A stretch of 39,658 nucleotides of DNA from JALOOE01 sp964423545. GTDB lineage: Bacteria; Chloroflexota; Anaerolineae; CG2-30-64-16. The stretch's first letter is position 1. Each line of letters starts with the position of its first letter. The notes under the pieces were generated by a model. The model ran no database searches and had not been told where the DNA came from. It saw only the letters and a program-made list of their open reading frames with translations. Location: contig CAYRFV010000011.1 of assembly GCA_964423545.1 (NCBI GenBank), positions 1 to 39,658 of the forward strand, written 5' to 3'. Below are positions 7,455 to 14,859 of the stretch, one piece after another. The position numbers and the translations under genes were made by a program.

Positions 7455-8165
7455 TCACCGCCCCAGGTTCACCACGAAATTGCGCAGAATCCGGAGCCCC
7501 ACCGTCTGGCTCTTCTCGGGGTGGCATTGGATGCCCCAGACGTTGCCGCGCCGGACGATGGAGGCATATGCTCTCCCGAAGTCAGTTGTCGCAACGACGC
7601 ACGCCGCATCATCCGGAGCGCAGTAGTACGAATGCACGAAGTAGGCGTAGGCCCCATCGGGCACGCCCGCCAGCAGCGGATCGATCTCCTCGTGCCGCAG
7701 CTGGTTCCAGCCGATCTGCGGCACCTTGAGCAGACGGCCGTCCGGCCCGTTCAGGTCGCCGGAGAAACGGACAACACGGCCGGGAATCACCCCCAGCCCG
7801 GCGTGGCGTCCCATCTCCTCGCTCACATCGAACAGCATCTGCATCCCGACGCAGATGCCCAACAGCGGCGCGCCGGCCTCGACGGCCTGAAGCAACGGCG
7901 CCTCGAAGCCGGCGGCGCGCAGATTGGCTACAGCATCGCCGAACGCGCCCACGCCCGGCAGGATGATGCCTGCCGCGCCTGCCAGCCTGTCCGGAGACGT
8001 GATCACCTCCACCGCCGCGCCGGCCGCCTCCACTGCTTTGTGAACGCTGCGCAGGTTGCCGACGCCGTAGTCAACGATGACCAGAGCCGAACGCGGCGCG
8101 CCAGAACCAGCGGTGGCCACCCGCCGCTGCCCGTCCTCAGCCGTTCTTGTTTCGCCGTCGCTCAT
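7455..8165 (-). CDS. hisH: Imidazole glycerol phosphate synthase glutaminase subunit HisH
   Basis: HisH is the class I glutamine amidotransferase that feeds ammonia to HisF. The product is 236 residues from an ATG at 8165, chosen because ATGA overlaps the hisB stop. The catalytic triad is visible: Cys in 'LLGICVGMQMLF', and His and Glu in 'GIQCHPEKSQ'. The core begins at 'LVIVDYGVGNLRSVHKA' near residue 28, so this start gives a polar N-terminal extension of about 25 residues that typical HisH lacks; an internal GTG start is possible. It sits between hisB and hisA in the second his block. Confidence 0.94.
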   Translation of the reverse strand: MSDGETRTAEDGQRRVATAGSGAPRSALVIVDYGVGNLRSVHKAVEAAGAAVEVITSPDRLAGAAGIILPGVGAFGDAVANLRAAGFEAPLLQAVEAGAPLLGICVGMQMLFDVSEEMGRHAGLGVIPGRVVRFSGDLNGPDGRLLKVPQIGWNQLRHEEIDPLLAGVPDGAYAYFVHSYYCAPDDAACVVATTDFGRAYASIVRRGNVWGIQCHPEKSQTVGLRILRNFVVNLGR

Positions 8166-8749
8166 ACCAGCATCCCCTTCGTGCTCGGCACCCCCTGTCG
8201 CCGCGGATCGATCATCGTCGCCGCGTTGAGCGCACGCCCCAATGCCTTGAAGAGCGCCTCCGCCTGGTGGTGGTCGTTCCTGCCATAGAGCACCTGCGCA
8301 TGCAGGTTGAGACGGCCATGAGTCGCGACAGTCTCCAAGAAGTGACGCACCAGGTCGGGATCGATCCCACCCAGGTTGGCGCCGTGCCAGGCAGCCTCGA
8401 TGACGGCATAGGGGCGCCCGCTCAGGTCGATCGCAACGAAGCCGAGCGCCTCATCCATCGGCACATAGCTGTGGCCGGTGCGAACGATTCCGGCGCGATC
8501 GCCCAACGCCCGGTCGAGCGCCTGTCCCAAGCAGATCGCCACATCCTCGACGGTGTGGTGCGCGTCGATGTGCAGGTCGCCCTTGGCCTGGACCGTCACG
8601 TCGAACAGCCCGTGGTGTGCGAACAGGGCCAGCATGTGGTCGAGAAATCCGATTCCCGTGTTCACTTGTGCACGGCCCCGGCCGTCCACGTCCAGCACCA
8701 GGTGAATCTGCGTCTCACCGGTCGTCCGATCGATTGTTGCAGAACGCAT
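8162..8749 (-). CDS. hisB: Imidazoleglycerol-phosphate dehydratase HisB
   Basis: This manganese enzyme dehydrates IGP to imidazole acetol phosphate. The product is 195 residues, the size of a monofunctional IGPD without the N-terminal HAD phosphatase domain of enterobacterial HisB. Characteristic motifs: 'NTGIGFLDHMLALFAHHG', 'DLHIDAHHTVEDVAICLG', 'SYVPMDEALGFVAIDLSGRP' and 'GRNDHHQAEALFKALGRAL', which hold the metal-binding His and Glu residues. A GGGGAGAGGA ribosome site precedes the ATG. It opens the hisBHAFIE block. No confident minus-strand promoter was found in the 124 bases between it and the divergent HAD gene. Confidence 0.95.
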   Translation of the reverse strand: MRSATIDRTTGETQIHLVLDVDGRGRAQVNTGIGFLDHMLALFAHHGLFDVTVQAKGDLHIDAHHTVEDVAICLGQALDRALGDRAGIVRTGHSYVPMDEALGFVAIDLSGRPYAVIEAAWHGANLGGIDPDLVRHFLETVATHGRLNLHAQVLYGRNDHHQAEALFKALGRALNAATMIDPRRQGVPSTKGMLV

Positions 8750-8790
8750 GAGTCCTCTCCCCCGCCGGCAGATAGCTGGCGCACCGATCT

Positions 8791-8819
8791 TTGACAGTCC
8801 TGGCCCAATGGTGGAGAAT
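8791..8819 (+). promoter_or_regulatory. Predicted sigma-70 promoter for the HAD phosphatase gene
   Basis: TTGACA at 8791-8796 and GAGAAT at 8814-8819 are separated by 17 bases, 54 bases before the ATG at 8874. The -35 is perfect and the -10 is weaker. It shows that the HAD gene can be expressed independently of the opposing his blocks. Confidence 0.5.
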
Positions 8820-8873
8820 GGACGCGCTCTGCCGGCTTGCCGATTCTGCCATGCACCAACCTGCCAGGAACCT

Positions 8874-9902
8874 ATGAACGAATCCGTTCAGTGCTCGCGT
8901 CCCGGAATCATCATCTTCGACGTAGACGGCACCTTGGTCGATGTCACCCTGTCGTACCGGGAGACCGCGCCGGCCGCGGCGCGCATCTACCTGGAACTGC
9001 TGGATGTGCGGCCACCTGCATTGACCGGCGATGTCTACGACACCTTCAAGCGTATGACCGGCTTCAATGACGACTGGGAGCTGACTGCCGGGCTGCTGCG
9101 GGTGCTGCTGGCTGGGCTGCCCCCGGCGCTGCCGCTGCTGCAACGGACATGGAACGGCCCGGATGCGCTGATCGACGCCCTGCGGACGGCAGCTCGCCCC
9201 GTCGCCGGGCGGATCCCGCCTCTGCCCGACTGGGAGTCGCTTGTCGCCGCAGTGCGGGCTGCCGGCGGCGGATTGGCCGGCCTCGACCGCGCGATCTCCG
9301 ACCGCAATGCACACCTGGTTTGGCGCACCGGTGAAGCTACGACGACCGACCTCGTGCAGCGTATCTTCTCCGAGACCTACCTGGGCGCCCATCTCTTCGT
9401 GCAGGCCTACGGCTGTGCACCTCGGTTTCACACCGGCCGCGGTCTGCGCGAGCACGAGACGATGTTGATCGATCCGTCCACGCTCGCCGCCCTGAGCGTC
9501 CAGGCTCGACTGGGCATTGCGACCGGCCGCGCGCACTTCGAGATGGCGCCACTGCTGGCCGATGCGAACTTCGCGCGCTTCTTCGGGGCGGTCGCCACCA
9601 TGAGTGACGCACTGGCTGCGCAGGAGCCAGGCGGCGGCTCGCTGCTCAAGCCGCATCCCTTCCTGCTTGAGCGCGCGGCCAACGCCCTCGATCCGACCGG
9701 CGCACAGGTCGCAGCGTACATCGGCGACGCGCCCGACGACATCATCGCCGCGCGGCGGGCCGACGCCTCAGGCCTGCGGCGCTGGCTTGCAGTCGGCATC
9801 GCGGCCACCACGGCTCAGGCCGCGCACTATCGATCCCTCGGCGCCGACATCATTGTGGGACACCCGGACGAGCTGCTCACGGCCTGGAGAGAGAATCGGT
9901 GA
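8874..9902 (+). CDS. HAD-superfamily phosphatase inside the his cluster, candidate histidinol-phosphatase
   Basis: The product is 342 residues from the ATG at 8874 with a CAGGAA ribosome site. HAD motifs: I 'IIIFDVDGTLVDVT' (nucleophile D16, general acid D18), II 'LGIATGRAHFE', III 'LLKPHPFLL' (Lys) and IV 'YIGDAPDDIIAARRA' (D285, D289). The ~190 residues between motifs I and II are longer than in a plain subfamily IA enzyme, and a central stretch of roughly 100 residues is a cap insertion I do not recognise. Distant relatives are the HAD-IA 'hypothetical 1' phosphatases seen near amino-acid genes. It lies between hisC and hisB on the opposite strand. The ten recognised his genes lack histidinol-phosphate phosphatase, so that activity is a reasonable but unproven assignment. 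Confidence 0.72.
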   Translation: MNESVQCSRPGIIIFDVDGTLVDVTLSYRETAPAAARIYLELLDVRPPALTGDVYDTFKRMTGFNDDWELTAGLLRVLLAGLPPALPLLQRTWNGPDALIDALRTAARPVAGRIPPLPDWESLVAAVRAAGGGLAGLDRAISDRNAHLVWRTGEATTTDLVQRIFSETYLGAHLFVQAYGCAPRFHTGRGLREHETMLIDPSTLAALSVQARLGIATGRAHFEMAPLLADANFARFFGAVATMSDALAAQEPGGGSLLKPHPFLLERAANALDPTGAQVAAYIGDAPDDIIAARRADASGLRRWLAVGIAATTAQAAHYRSLGADIIVGHPDELLTAWRENR

Positions 9903-9966
9903 ATCATAGCCGCTGATTCGCTCCGGCGCCTCGGCCCGTGCGCCCGCTCCGGCTCTTCGTAAGTGT

Positions 9967-11193
9967 TCAGACGCGCGCCAGCGCCGCCAGCAGTGCGTCC
10001 GTGTGTTCGGGTCGCCCCGCGCTGACGCGAATGCAGTTCTCCAACCCGGGCCTGGCATAGTAGCGCACCAGGATGCCCTGGTGCGCCAGCGCGGCCTTCA
10101 GATCAGCGGCGCTGCGGCCTTCCACCCGGCACAGCACGAAGTTGGCCCGGCTGGGATAGGGGTGCAGGAACGGCACGGCGGCCAGCTCCCGGCAGAGCCG
10201 CTCCCGCTCGGCGATCAACGCATCCACCGTGCGCTGGATCTCGGCCCGGTGCGCCAGCGATGCCAGCCCGGCGACGGTTGCGGCGACGTTGACGTTGTAT
10301 GGTTGCTTCGCGGTCCACAGCGCCGGCATCAGCCAGGCCGGGAAGACCCCGTAACCCAGCCGCAGACCCGCGATCCCCGCCCACTTGCTGAAGGTGCGCA
10401 GCACAATCAAGTTCTCGTGCTCCGGCACCCAGTGCACCAGGGAACGCTCCAACCCAGCGAATTCAATGTACGCCTCATCCAGGATGACCAGCAGCGGCAG
10501 GCGCAACAGCCGTTTCAGGACGGCCGGGTCGAGCAGGCCGCCGTCCGGGTTGTTGGGCGAAGTGAGGAAGAGGAGCTTGGGCCGGACACCTGAAACGTCA
10601 GAAGCCGGAACCGGTGCGACCGTTGCCAATCGGCTGATCTGTTCCACATCCACGCTGAAATCGGCGCGGCGCCAGGCCTGGACTACGCGTGCGCCGGCCA
10701 GCCTCGCATCGAAGCTGTACATGCCGAACGTCGGCGGGCAGTCGATGATGGCATCGCCGGGGGCCAGCGTCAGGCGGCAGACGAGATCGATCAACTCGTC
10801 GGCGCCGCTGCCGGGCAGGATGTGCTCGGACGGCGCCCCCACGTAGTCGGCGAGCGCGGCGCGCAGCTCGCGCTGCTCCGGATCGGGATAGATGTGGGTG
10901 AAAGGATAGTGCGCCAACGCCTTGCGCACCGCTGCGGCTGGCCCATAAGGGTTCTCGTTGGCGTCCAGCTTCACGATCTGGTCCGGCGGGCGACCGAGTT
11001 GGCGACTCAGCACCTCGAACGGCACGATGGGGGTGTACGGCTCCATCGCGGTGATATGCGGAAGGAGCAGACGGGCAAAGGGCGAATCAGGCACGGCTGA
11101 GCTCCGATCTGCAACCGGGAAGATGGGGTCCGGGGTGCCGGGCTGATCACCCTGGGTCACATCCTGTCCCGATCCATTCCATCGTCCATTCAT
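9967..11193 (-). CDS. hisC: Histidinol-phosphate aminotransferase HisC
   Basis: HisC is a PLP-dependent class I/II aminotransferase that converts imidazole acetol phosphate to histidinol phosphate. The start at 11193 overlaps the hisD stop (ATGA), giving 408 residues. The conserved part begins at 'PYTPIVPFEVLSRQLGRPPDQIVKLDANENPYGP' near residue 52, so the N-terminus carries about 45 extra polar residues; a start nearer 'MEPYTP' cannot be excluded. PLP-site motifs: 'LPGSGADELIDL', 'FLTSPNNPDGG', 'VILDEAYIEFAG' and 'RTFSKWAGIAGLRLGYG' with the Schiff-base Lys. It ends 64 bases from the convergent HAD gene; I see no clean terminator hairpin in that gap. Confidence 0.94.
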   Translation of the reverse strand: MNGRWNGSGQDVTQGDQPGTPDPIFPVADRSSAVPDSPFARLLLPHITAMEPYTPIVPFEVLSRQLGRPPDQIVKLDANENPYGPAAAVRKALAHYPFTHIYPDPEQRELRAALADYVGAPSEHILPGSGADELIDLVCRLTLAPGDAIIDCPPTFGMYSFDARLAGARVVQAWRRADFSVDVEQISRLATVAPVPASDVSGVRPKLLFLTSPNNPDGGLLDPAVLKRLLRLPLLVILDEAYIEFAGLERSLVHWVPEHENLIVLRTFSKWAGIAGLRLGYGVFPAWLMPALWTAKQPYNVNVAATVAGLASLAHRAEIQRTVDALIAERERLCRELAAVPFLHPYPSRANFVLCRVEGRSAADLKAALAHQGILVRYYARPGLENCIRVSAGRPEHTDALLAALARV

Positions 11194-12515
11194 GGTAACC
11201 GGCACTCCGCCGCCGCGGCGTGCGCAGTGAGGCCTTCGCTGCGCGCCAGAACGGCCGCCGGCGCCGACAAGCGTTGGCCTGCCTCGGGAGTCAACGCTAT
11301 CAGGCTGATGCGCTTGACGAAATCTGCCACGCTGAGAGGACTGGCATAGCGTGCGCTTCCTTCTGTGGGCATGACGTGGCTCGGTCCGGCGACATAGTCG
11401 CCCAGCACCTCGAACGAATGCTCGCCCACGAAGATGCCGCCCGCATTGCGCACCCGGCCCACCCAAGACCACGGCTCAGCGACAAGGAGACAGAGGTGCT
11501 CCGGTGCGTATGCGTTCGCCAGGTCGATCGCCTCGGCCAGATCCGCGGTCACGACGATGCCACCCCGACCGGCCAGGGACGCCGCGGCGATGTCGGACCG
11601 TTCCAGCCCCTCCAACTGCAGGGCCAGTTGCGCAGTCACCGCTTCGGCCACCGCGCGCGAAGGGGTCAGGAGCAGCGGCGATGCCAGGACGTCGTGCTCG
11701 GCCTGCGCCAGCAGATCGGCGGCGGCCAAGGCCGGATCGGCCGTCTCGTCGGCGATCACGAGTGTTTCGGTCGGACCGTAGAAGCCGTCGATGCCGACGC
11801 TGCCGATCACCTGGCGTTTGGCCAGTGTGACGAACAGCCCACCGGCGCCGACGATCTTGGCGACCGCCGGGATCGTCTCGGTGCCGTAGGCCAGCGCAGC
11901 GACCGCTTGCGCGCCGCCCAACGCAAACAGCCGGTCCACCTCAGCGCGATGCGCCGCCGCCAGGATCAGGTCGGGAACCCTGCCGTCTTTGCCCGGCGGC
12001 GTGCAACAGGCCACCGACCGCACGCCGGCGACTCGCGCCGGGATCGCAGCCATCAGGAGGGACGATGGCAGCGGCGCAGTGCCGCCAGGAACGTAAACGC
12101 CGACGCTGTCCAGCGGCCGGATGAGCTGTCCCAGCGTTCCGTCTGGCCCGGCGTCGATCCAGGAATCGATCGGCTGTTTGCGGTGGAACGCCGTGATACG
12201 TTGTGTTGCAAGGTCGAGTGCGGCCTGCTCCCCGGTGGAGAGCCGCTCGAAGGCGGCGCGCCACTCGGCGGCCGGTATCTCCAGGGTGGCCGGCCGGCCG
12301 TCGAGGCGCGCCGACCACTCCGCTACGGCAGCGTCGCCGCGGCGACGAACGTCGGAGAGAATGCGCGCAACGGCCTCGGCCGGCGCCAGGCGCTCGCCAA
12401 AGACACGCTCGATGCCGTCCAAGACGCGCGGCGGCATCTCCTGATCTTCCCACGGCTTGCGCGCCAGGAGGGTGAAGCGGGCTTGCGCGGCTTCGTAAGT
12501 GCTTATGACCGACAT
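11190..12515 (-). CDS. hisD: Histidinol dehydrogenase HisD
   Basis: HisD performs the last two oxidations, histidinol to histidine, using NAD and zinc. The product is 441 residues. Motifs: 'RPLDSVGVYVPGGTAPLPSSLLM', 'FALGGAQAVAALAYGT', 'QAEHDVLASPLLLT', 'YAPEHLCLLV' and 'VAGPSHVMPTEGSARYASPLSVADFVKR', which include the zinc ligands and catalytic Glu/His residues. 'GFYGPTETLVIADE' replaces the more usual 'IAGPSEVLVIAD', a variation seen in some HisD-like proteins. It is located between hisG and hisC, 62 bases after hisG and overlapping hisC by four bases. The context makes histidinol the likely substrate. Confidence 0.92.
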   Translation of the reverse strand: MSVISTYEAAQARFTLLARKPWEDQEMPPRVLDGIERVFGERLAPAEAVARILSDVRRRGDAAVAEWSARLDGRPATLEIPAAEWRAAFERLSTGEQAALDLATQRITAFHRKQPIDSWIDAGPDGTLGQLIRPLDSVGVYVPGGTAPLPSSLLMAAIPARVAGVRSVACCTPPGKDGRVPDLILAAAHRAEVDRLFALGGAQAVAALAYGTETIPAVAKIVGAGGLFVTLAKRQVIGSVGIDGFYGPTETLVIADETADPALAAADLLAQAEHDVLASPLLLTPSRAVAEAVTAQLALQLEGLERSDIAAASLAGRGGIVVTADLAEAIDLANAYAPEHLCLLVAEPWSWVGRVRNAGGIFVGEHSFEVLGDYVAGPSHVMPTEGSARYASPLSVADFVKRISLIALTPEAGQRLSAPAAVLARSEGLTAHAAAAECRLP

Positions 12516-12577
12516 GGTGTTCCTTTCATCCAGCGCGAAACATCGGCAGGTCGCTTCTCGGCATCACGGTTCACGCT

Positions 12578-13222
12578 TCACGTGTTGCGAGCAACGCTCG
12601 CCAGCGCATCGATGAGACTGCGCACATCCGTCGCCCGCAGCCGGTAGCTTGCCCGGTTCGCGATGAGCAGGGCCTGGCTCTCCAGGATCGTGCGCAGCTC
12701 AGCCAGGCCGTTTTCACGCAGTGTCGCGCCGGTCTGGACGAGGTCGACGATCAGGTCGGCCAGACCGACAAGCGGGGCCAGCTCCACCGATCCGGACATC
12801 ACAATCAGCTCGGCGGCTACGCCGCGCTTGCGAAAGAAAGCCTCGGTGAGACGCGGGAATTTCGTGGCAACGCGCGGGCTGCGTTCCAGCCGCAGCCCAA
12901 GATCGGCGCGATCCGCGCGGCCGGCCACCGCCAGCCGGCAATAGCCGAACGGCAGGTGCAGCGGCTCGTAAACATCTCGCTCGGCCTCGCGAACGACGTC
13001 CAGCCCGGCGATGCCCACATCGGCGGCGCCATACTCCACGAAGATCGGCACGTCAGCGGGCTTGACCATAATGAAGCGCAAGCGGCCGTCCGCAGCGTCA
13101 AGCACCAGCTTGCGCCCGCCGTTGCCATTCACCGGCATGGCATAGCCGGCGCGCCCCAGAAAAGCCAGGGCGTCCTCCGTCAGCCGACCCTTCGGCAGCG
13201 CCATCGTCAGCGGTTCAGCCAT
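12578..13222 (-). CDS. hisG: ATP phosphoribosyltransferase catalytic subunit HisG, short form
   Basis: HisG condenses ATP and PRPP, the first and usually feedback-inhibited step of histidine synthesis. The product is 214 residues, the short form that lacks the C-terminal ACT-like regulatory domain and works in a complex with HisZ. The start at 13222 has AGGAGG seven bases upstream and lies within the hisZ 3' end, giving a 16-base overlap; an ATG six codons earlier is less well placed. Motifs: 'ALPKGRLTEDALAFL', 'FVEYGAADVGIAGLDVV', 'VATKFPRLTEAFF' and 'GLADLIVDLVQTGATLRENGL' (PRPP-binding). HisZ is the adjacent upstream gene, as expected for a short HisG. Confidence 0.95.
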   Translation of the reverse strand: MAEPLTMALPKGRLTEDALAFLGRAGYAMPVNGNGGRKLVLDAADGRLRFIMVKPADVPIFVEYGAADVGIAGLDVVREAERDVYEPLHLPFGYCRLAVAGRADRADLGLRLERSPRVATKFPRLTEAFFRKRGVAAELIVMSGSVELAPLVGLADLIVDLVQTGATLRENGLAELRTILESQALLIANRASYRLRATDVRSLIDALASVARNT

Positions 13223-14484
13223 CGCGTCACCTCCTGCCACTCTTCGCGAGTCACGCTGCGCCTTCCCACGGCATCACGCACGGTGAGATGGTCGAGATCA
13301 GCGCCATAGACGATGCGCGGGATCGCGCGGCCAAGGGCCGCCTGCCAGAGCGCTTCCGGATCCAGCCCCAACGGGTCGATCTCGACCTTAACCCCCAGCA
13401 GCCGGGCCTGCGCCGCCCATTGCGGGTTGGCCGCCCAGACGCTTGCCGACAAAAGCAGATCGGACCGGGGCTCCTCACTGCCGATGCCCTGAAGCTCACG
13501 GGCCAGCAACACCCGGTCGAGGGTCAATGCCCAACCCACCGCGGCCAACGGCGGGCCGAAGTGACCGATGAGATCATCGTAACGGCCACCCGACACCAGG
13601 CTGAAACCGAGACCCGGCGCAAAGCCTTCAAACGTGACGCCTGTGTAGTAGTCCAGGTCACGCACCTCGGCCAGATCGTAGGCGACCGCCGTCTCGACGC
13701 CATAGATGCGGAGCAGATCCGCTACGGCGCGCAGATCGGAAAGCGCCTGCATCATCGTGGTATTGAGGCAGATCGTCTCAGCATGCGCCAGCACGGCGGC
13801 CTCGCCTGTCAGGCGAGGGAGGGTGACCACGGCATTGCGGGCGAGGGGCGGAAGGCCGGGAATCTCGGCCAGCAGCAGCGCCAACTCAGCCTCAGCCTTG
13901 CGCTCGACGGCGGCTCGCACGCGAGCGGCCGGCCGCGGTGGCAGGCCCAGCGCCGCCAGCAGCCCGCGAAAGAAGCCGACATGCCCGACCGTGATGCGAA
14001 ACTGCGGCAGACCGATCGCGCGCAGCGCCGCCACGGCCAGGGCGATCGACTCGGCATCTGCGACCGCACCCGGCGCGCCGATCAGCTCGACACCGGCCTG
14101 GGTGAACTCATGCTGGCGGCCGGCCCGTGGCGGCTCGTAGCGGAAGACGCTCCCGACGTATGACAGACGCAGCGGCATCGGCCGTTCGAAGAGTCGGGCG
14201 CCGACAACGCGCGCTGTGGGAATCGTCATGTCGGGGCGCAGGGCGAGTGTGCGCCCGTGCCGATCGAAAAAGCGATACATCTCGGCGTCTACCGCTGCGC
14301 CCACATCGGTTGCCAGCGTGTCGGCATATTCGAACGTAGGCAAGCTGATCTGGCGATAGCCCCAAGTCGACCATGTGGCTTGCAGGCTGGCCTCCATGCT
14401 GCGGAACGCCGCGGTGTCGGCGAACAACAGGTCGCGCACACCCTCCGGCAGAGGGCAGTCGACCGATGACGTGCGATCAGACAT
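13207..14484 (-). CDS. hisZ: ATP phosphoribosyltransferase regulatory subunit HisZ
   Basis: HisZ is a histidyl-tRNA synthetase paralogue that binds short HisG, activates it and confers histidine feedback. The product is 425 residues from the ATG at 14484; upstream in-frame starts (ATG 14499, TTG 14505) are closer to the terminator and have no ribosome site. HisRS-like motif 2 and histidine-binding loops are recognisable: 'LALRPDMTIPTARVV', 'GSVFRYEPPRAGRQHEFTQAGVELIG' and 'DLDYYTGVTFEGFAPGLGFSLVSGGRYDDLIGHFG'. The tRNA anticodon-binding domain is not evident, and the hisG neighbour argues for HisZ over HisS. It is the first structural gene after the leader/attenuator. Confidence 0.9.
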   Translation of the reverse strand: MSDRTSSVDCPLPEGVRDLLFADTAAFRSMEASLQATWSTWGYRQISLPTFEYADTLATDVGAAVDAEMYRFFDRHGRTLALRPDMTIPTARVVGARLFERPMPLRLSYVGSVFRYEPPRAGRQHEFTQAGVELIGAPGAVADAESIALAVAALRAIGLPQFRITVGHVGFFRGLLAALGLPPRPAARVRAAVERKAEAELALLLAEIPGLPPLARNAVVTLPRLTGEAAVLAHAETICLNTTMMQALSDLRAVADLLRIYGVETAVAYDLAEVRDLDYYTGVTFEGFAPGLGFSLVSGGRYDDLIGHFGPPLAAVGWALTLDRVLLARELQGIGSEEPRSDLLLSASVWAANPQWAAQARLLGVKVEIDPLGLDPEALWQAALGRAIPRIVYGADLDHLTVRDAVGRRSVTREEWQEVTRWLNR

Positions 14485-14503
14485 AGGCTTCGTTCCCATT
14501 AAC

Positions 14504-14534
14504 AAAAAAGGACTGGTTGACGATCAACCAGTCC
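14504..14534 (-). terminator. Intrinsic terminator (attenuator) in the his leader
   Basis: On the minus strand a perfect 10-base stem (GGACTGGTTG / CAACCAGTCC, 14525-14534 with 14510-14519) closes a 5-base loop and is followed at once by six T (14504-14509). It lies upstream of the hisZ start and downstream of a leader ORF rich in His codons. A terminator in that position, ahead of the gene rather than behind one, is the hallmark of attenuation. Confidence 0.9.
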
Positions 14535-14581
14535 AGGGGCAAGCGCCAATCAGACGCCGGCTACGCCGAGCGCCCGCCCCT
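14535..14581 (-). promoter_or_regulatory. Leader RNA hairpin preceding the his attenuator
   Basis: On the minus strand AGGGGCGGGCGC (14570-14581, inside the leader ORF after the His codons) can pair with GCGCTTGCCCCT (14535-14546) as a 12-base stem with two G-U pairs. It abuts the terminator stem directly. A ribosome stalled on the His codons would cover much of its 5' arm, so it fits the role of the '1:2' hairpin. I could not find the competing antiterminator pairing by eye. Confidence 0.55.
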
Positions 14582-14620
14582 TTTCGCATGATGATGGCGG
14601 AGAGACATCCCCAAGAGCAT
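14561..14620 (-). CDS. hisL: Histidine operon leader peptide
   Basis: A 19-codon ORF, MLLGMSLRHHHAKRGGRSA, ends in TAG. Codons 9-11 are three consecutive CAT His codons (14588-14596). AAGGAG lies nine bases before the first ATG (14620); an in-frame ATG at 14608 is an alternative. The ORF begins about 23 bases after the predicted transcription start and ends 27 bases before the terminator stem. By analogy with enterobacterial hisL, ribosome stalling at the His codons when charged tRNA-His is scarce would let transcription continue into hisZGDC. It is not homologous to enteric hisL; the name is given for role and position. Leader identity rests on position, His run, ribosome site and terminator together. 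Confidence 0.83.
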   Translation of the reverse strand: MLLGMSLRHHHAKRGGRSA

Positions 14621-14649
14621 CTCAAGCTTCTCCTTACGGAAGCGCTTGC

Positions 14650-14678
14650 AGTGTAGCACAGGCCTGGCGGGCTGTCAA
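14650..14678 (-). promoter_or_regulatory. his operon promoter
   Basis: On the minus strand TTGACA (14673-14678) and TACACT (14650-14655) are separated by 17 bases. The transcription start would fall near 14643, leaving a ~23-base 5' untranslated stretch before the leader ORF and a leader of about 160 bases before hisZ. Confidence 0.78.
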
Positions 14679-14859
14679 AATGAAGCAAACCCATGCGCCA
14701 GCCTGGCATCGGATGGGCGCGACGGGGCGCCGGAAATGACGTCGCGGCCGGAATTGGTAGCTGCATTACTGAACAAAGATTATTCATCCCTTATACATGA
14801 GTCGTATTCTGCGTTCAGGGCAATGAACCGTGAACGAAACAAGCTTTAAGGAGCGGAAC

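Noticed and set aside
8715..9656. Minus-strand ORF of 313 codons that could continue the his operon between hisC and hisB.
   Set aside because: It is antisense to the HAD gene, which has all four HAD motifs; the translated minus frame has no domain pattern.
14500..14650. T-box riboswitch as the regulator of the his genes.
   Set aside because: The leader is too short (about 160 bases) and I see no T-box motif; the His codon run and short leader ORF fit ribosome-mediated attenuation better.
14524..14787. An 87-codon minus-strand ORF covers the his leader region.
   Set aside because: It is in a different frame from the His-codon ORF, has no ribosome site and would run through the promoter and terminator; it is a chance GC-rich frame.
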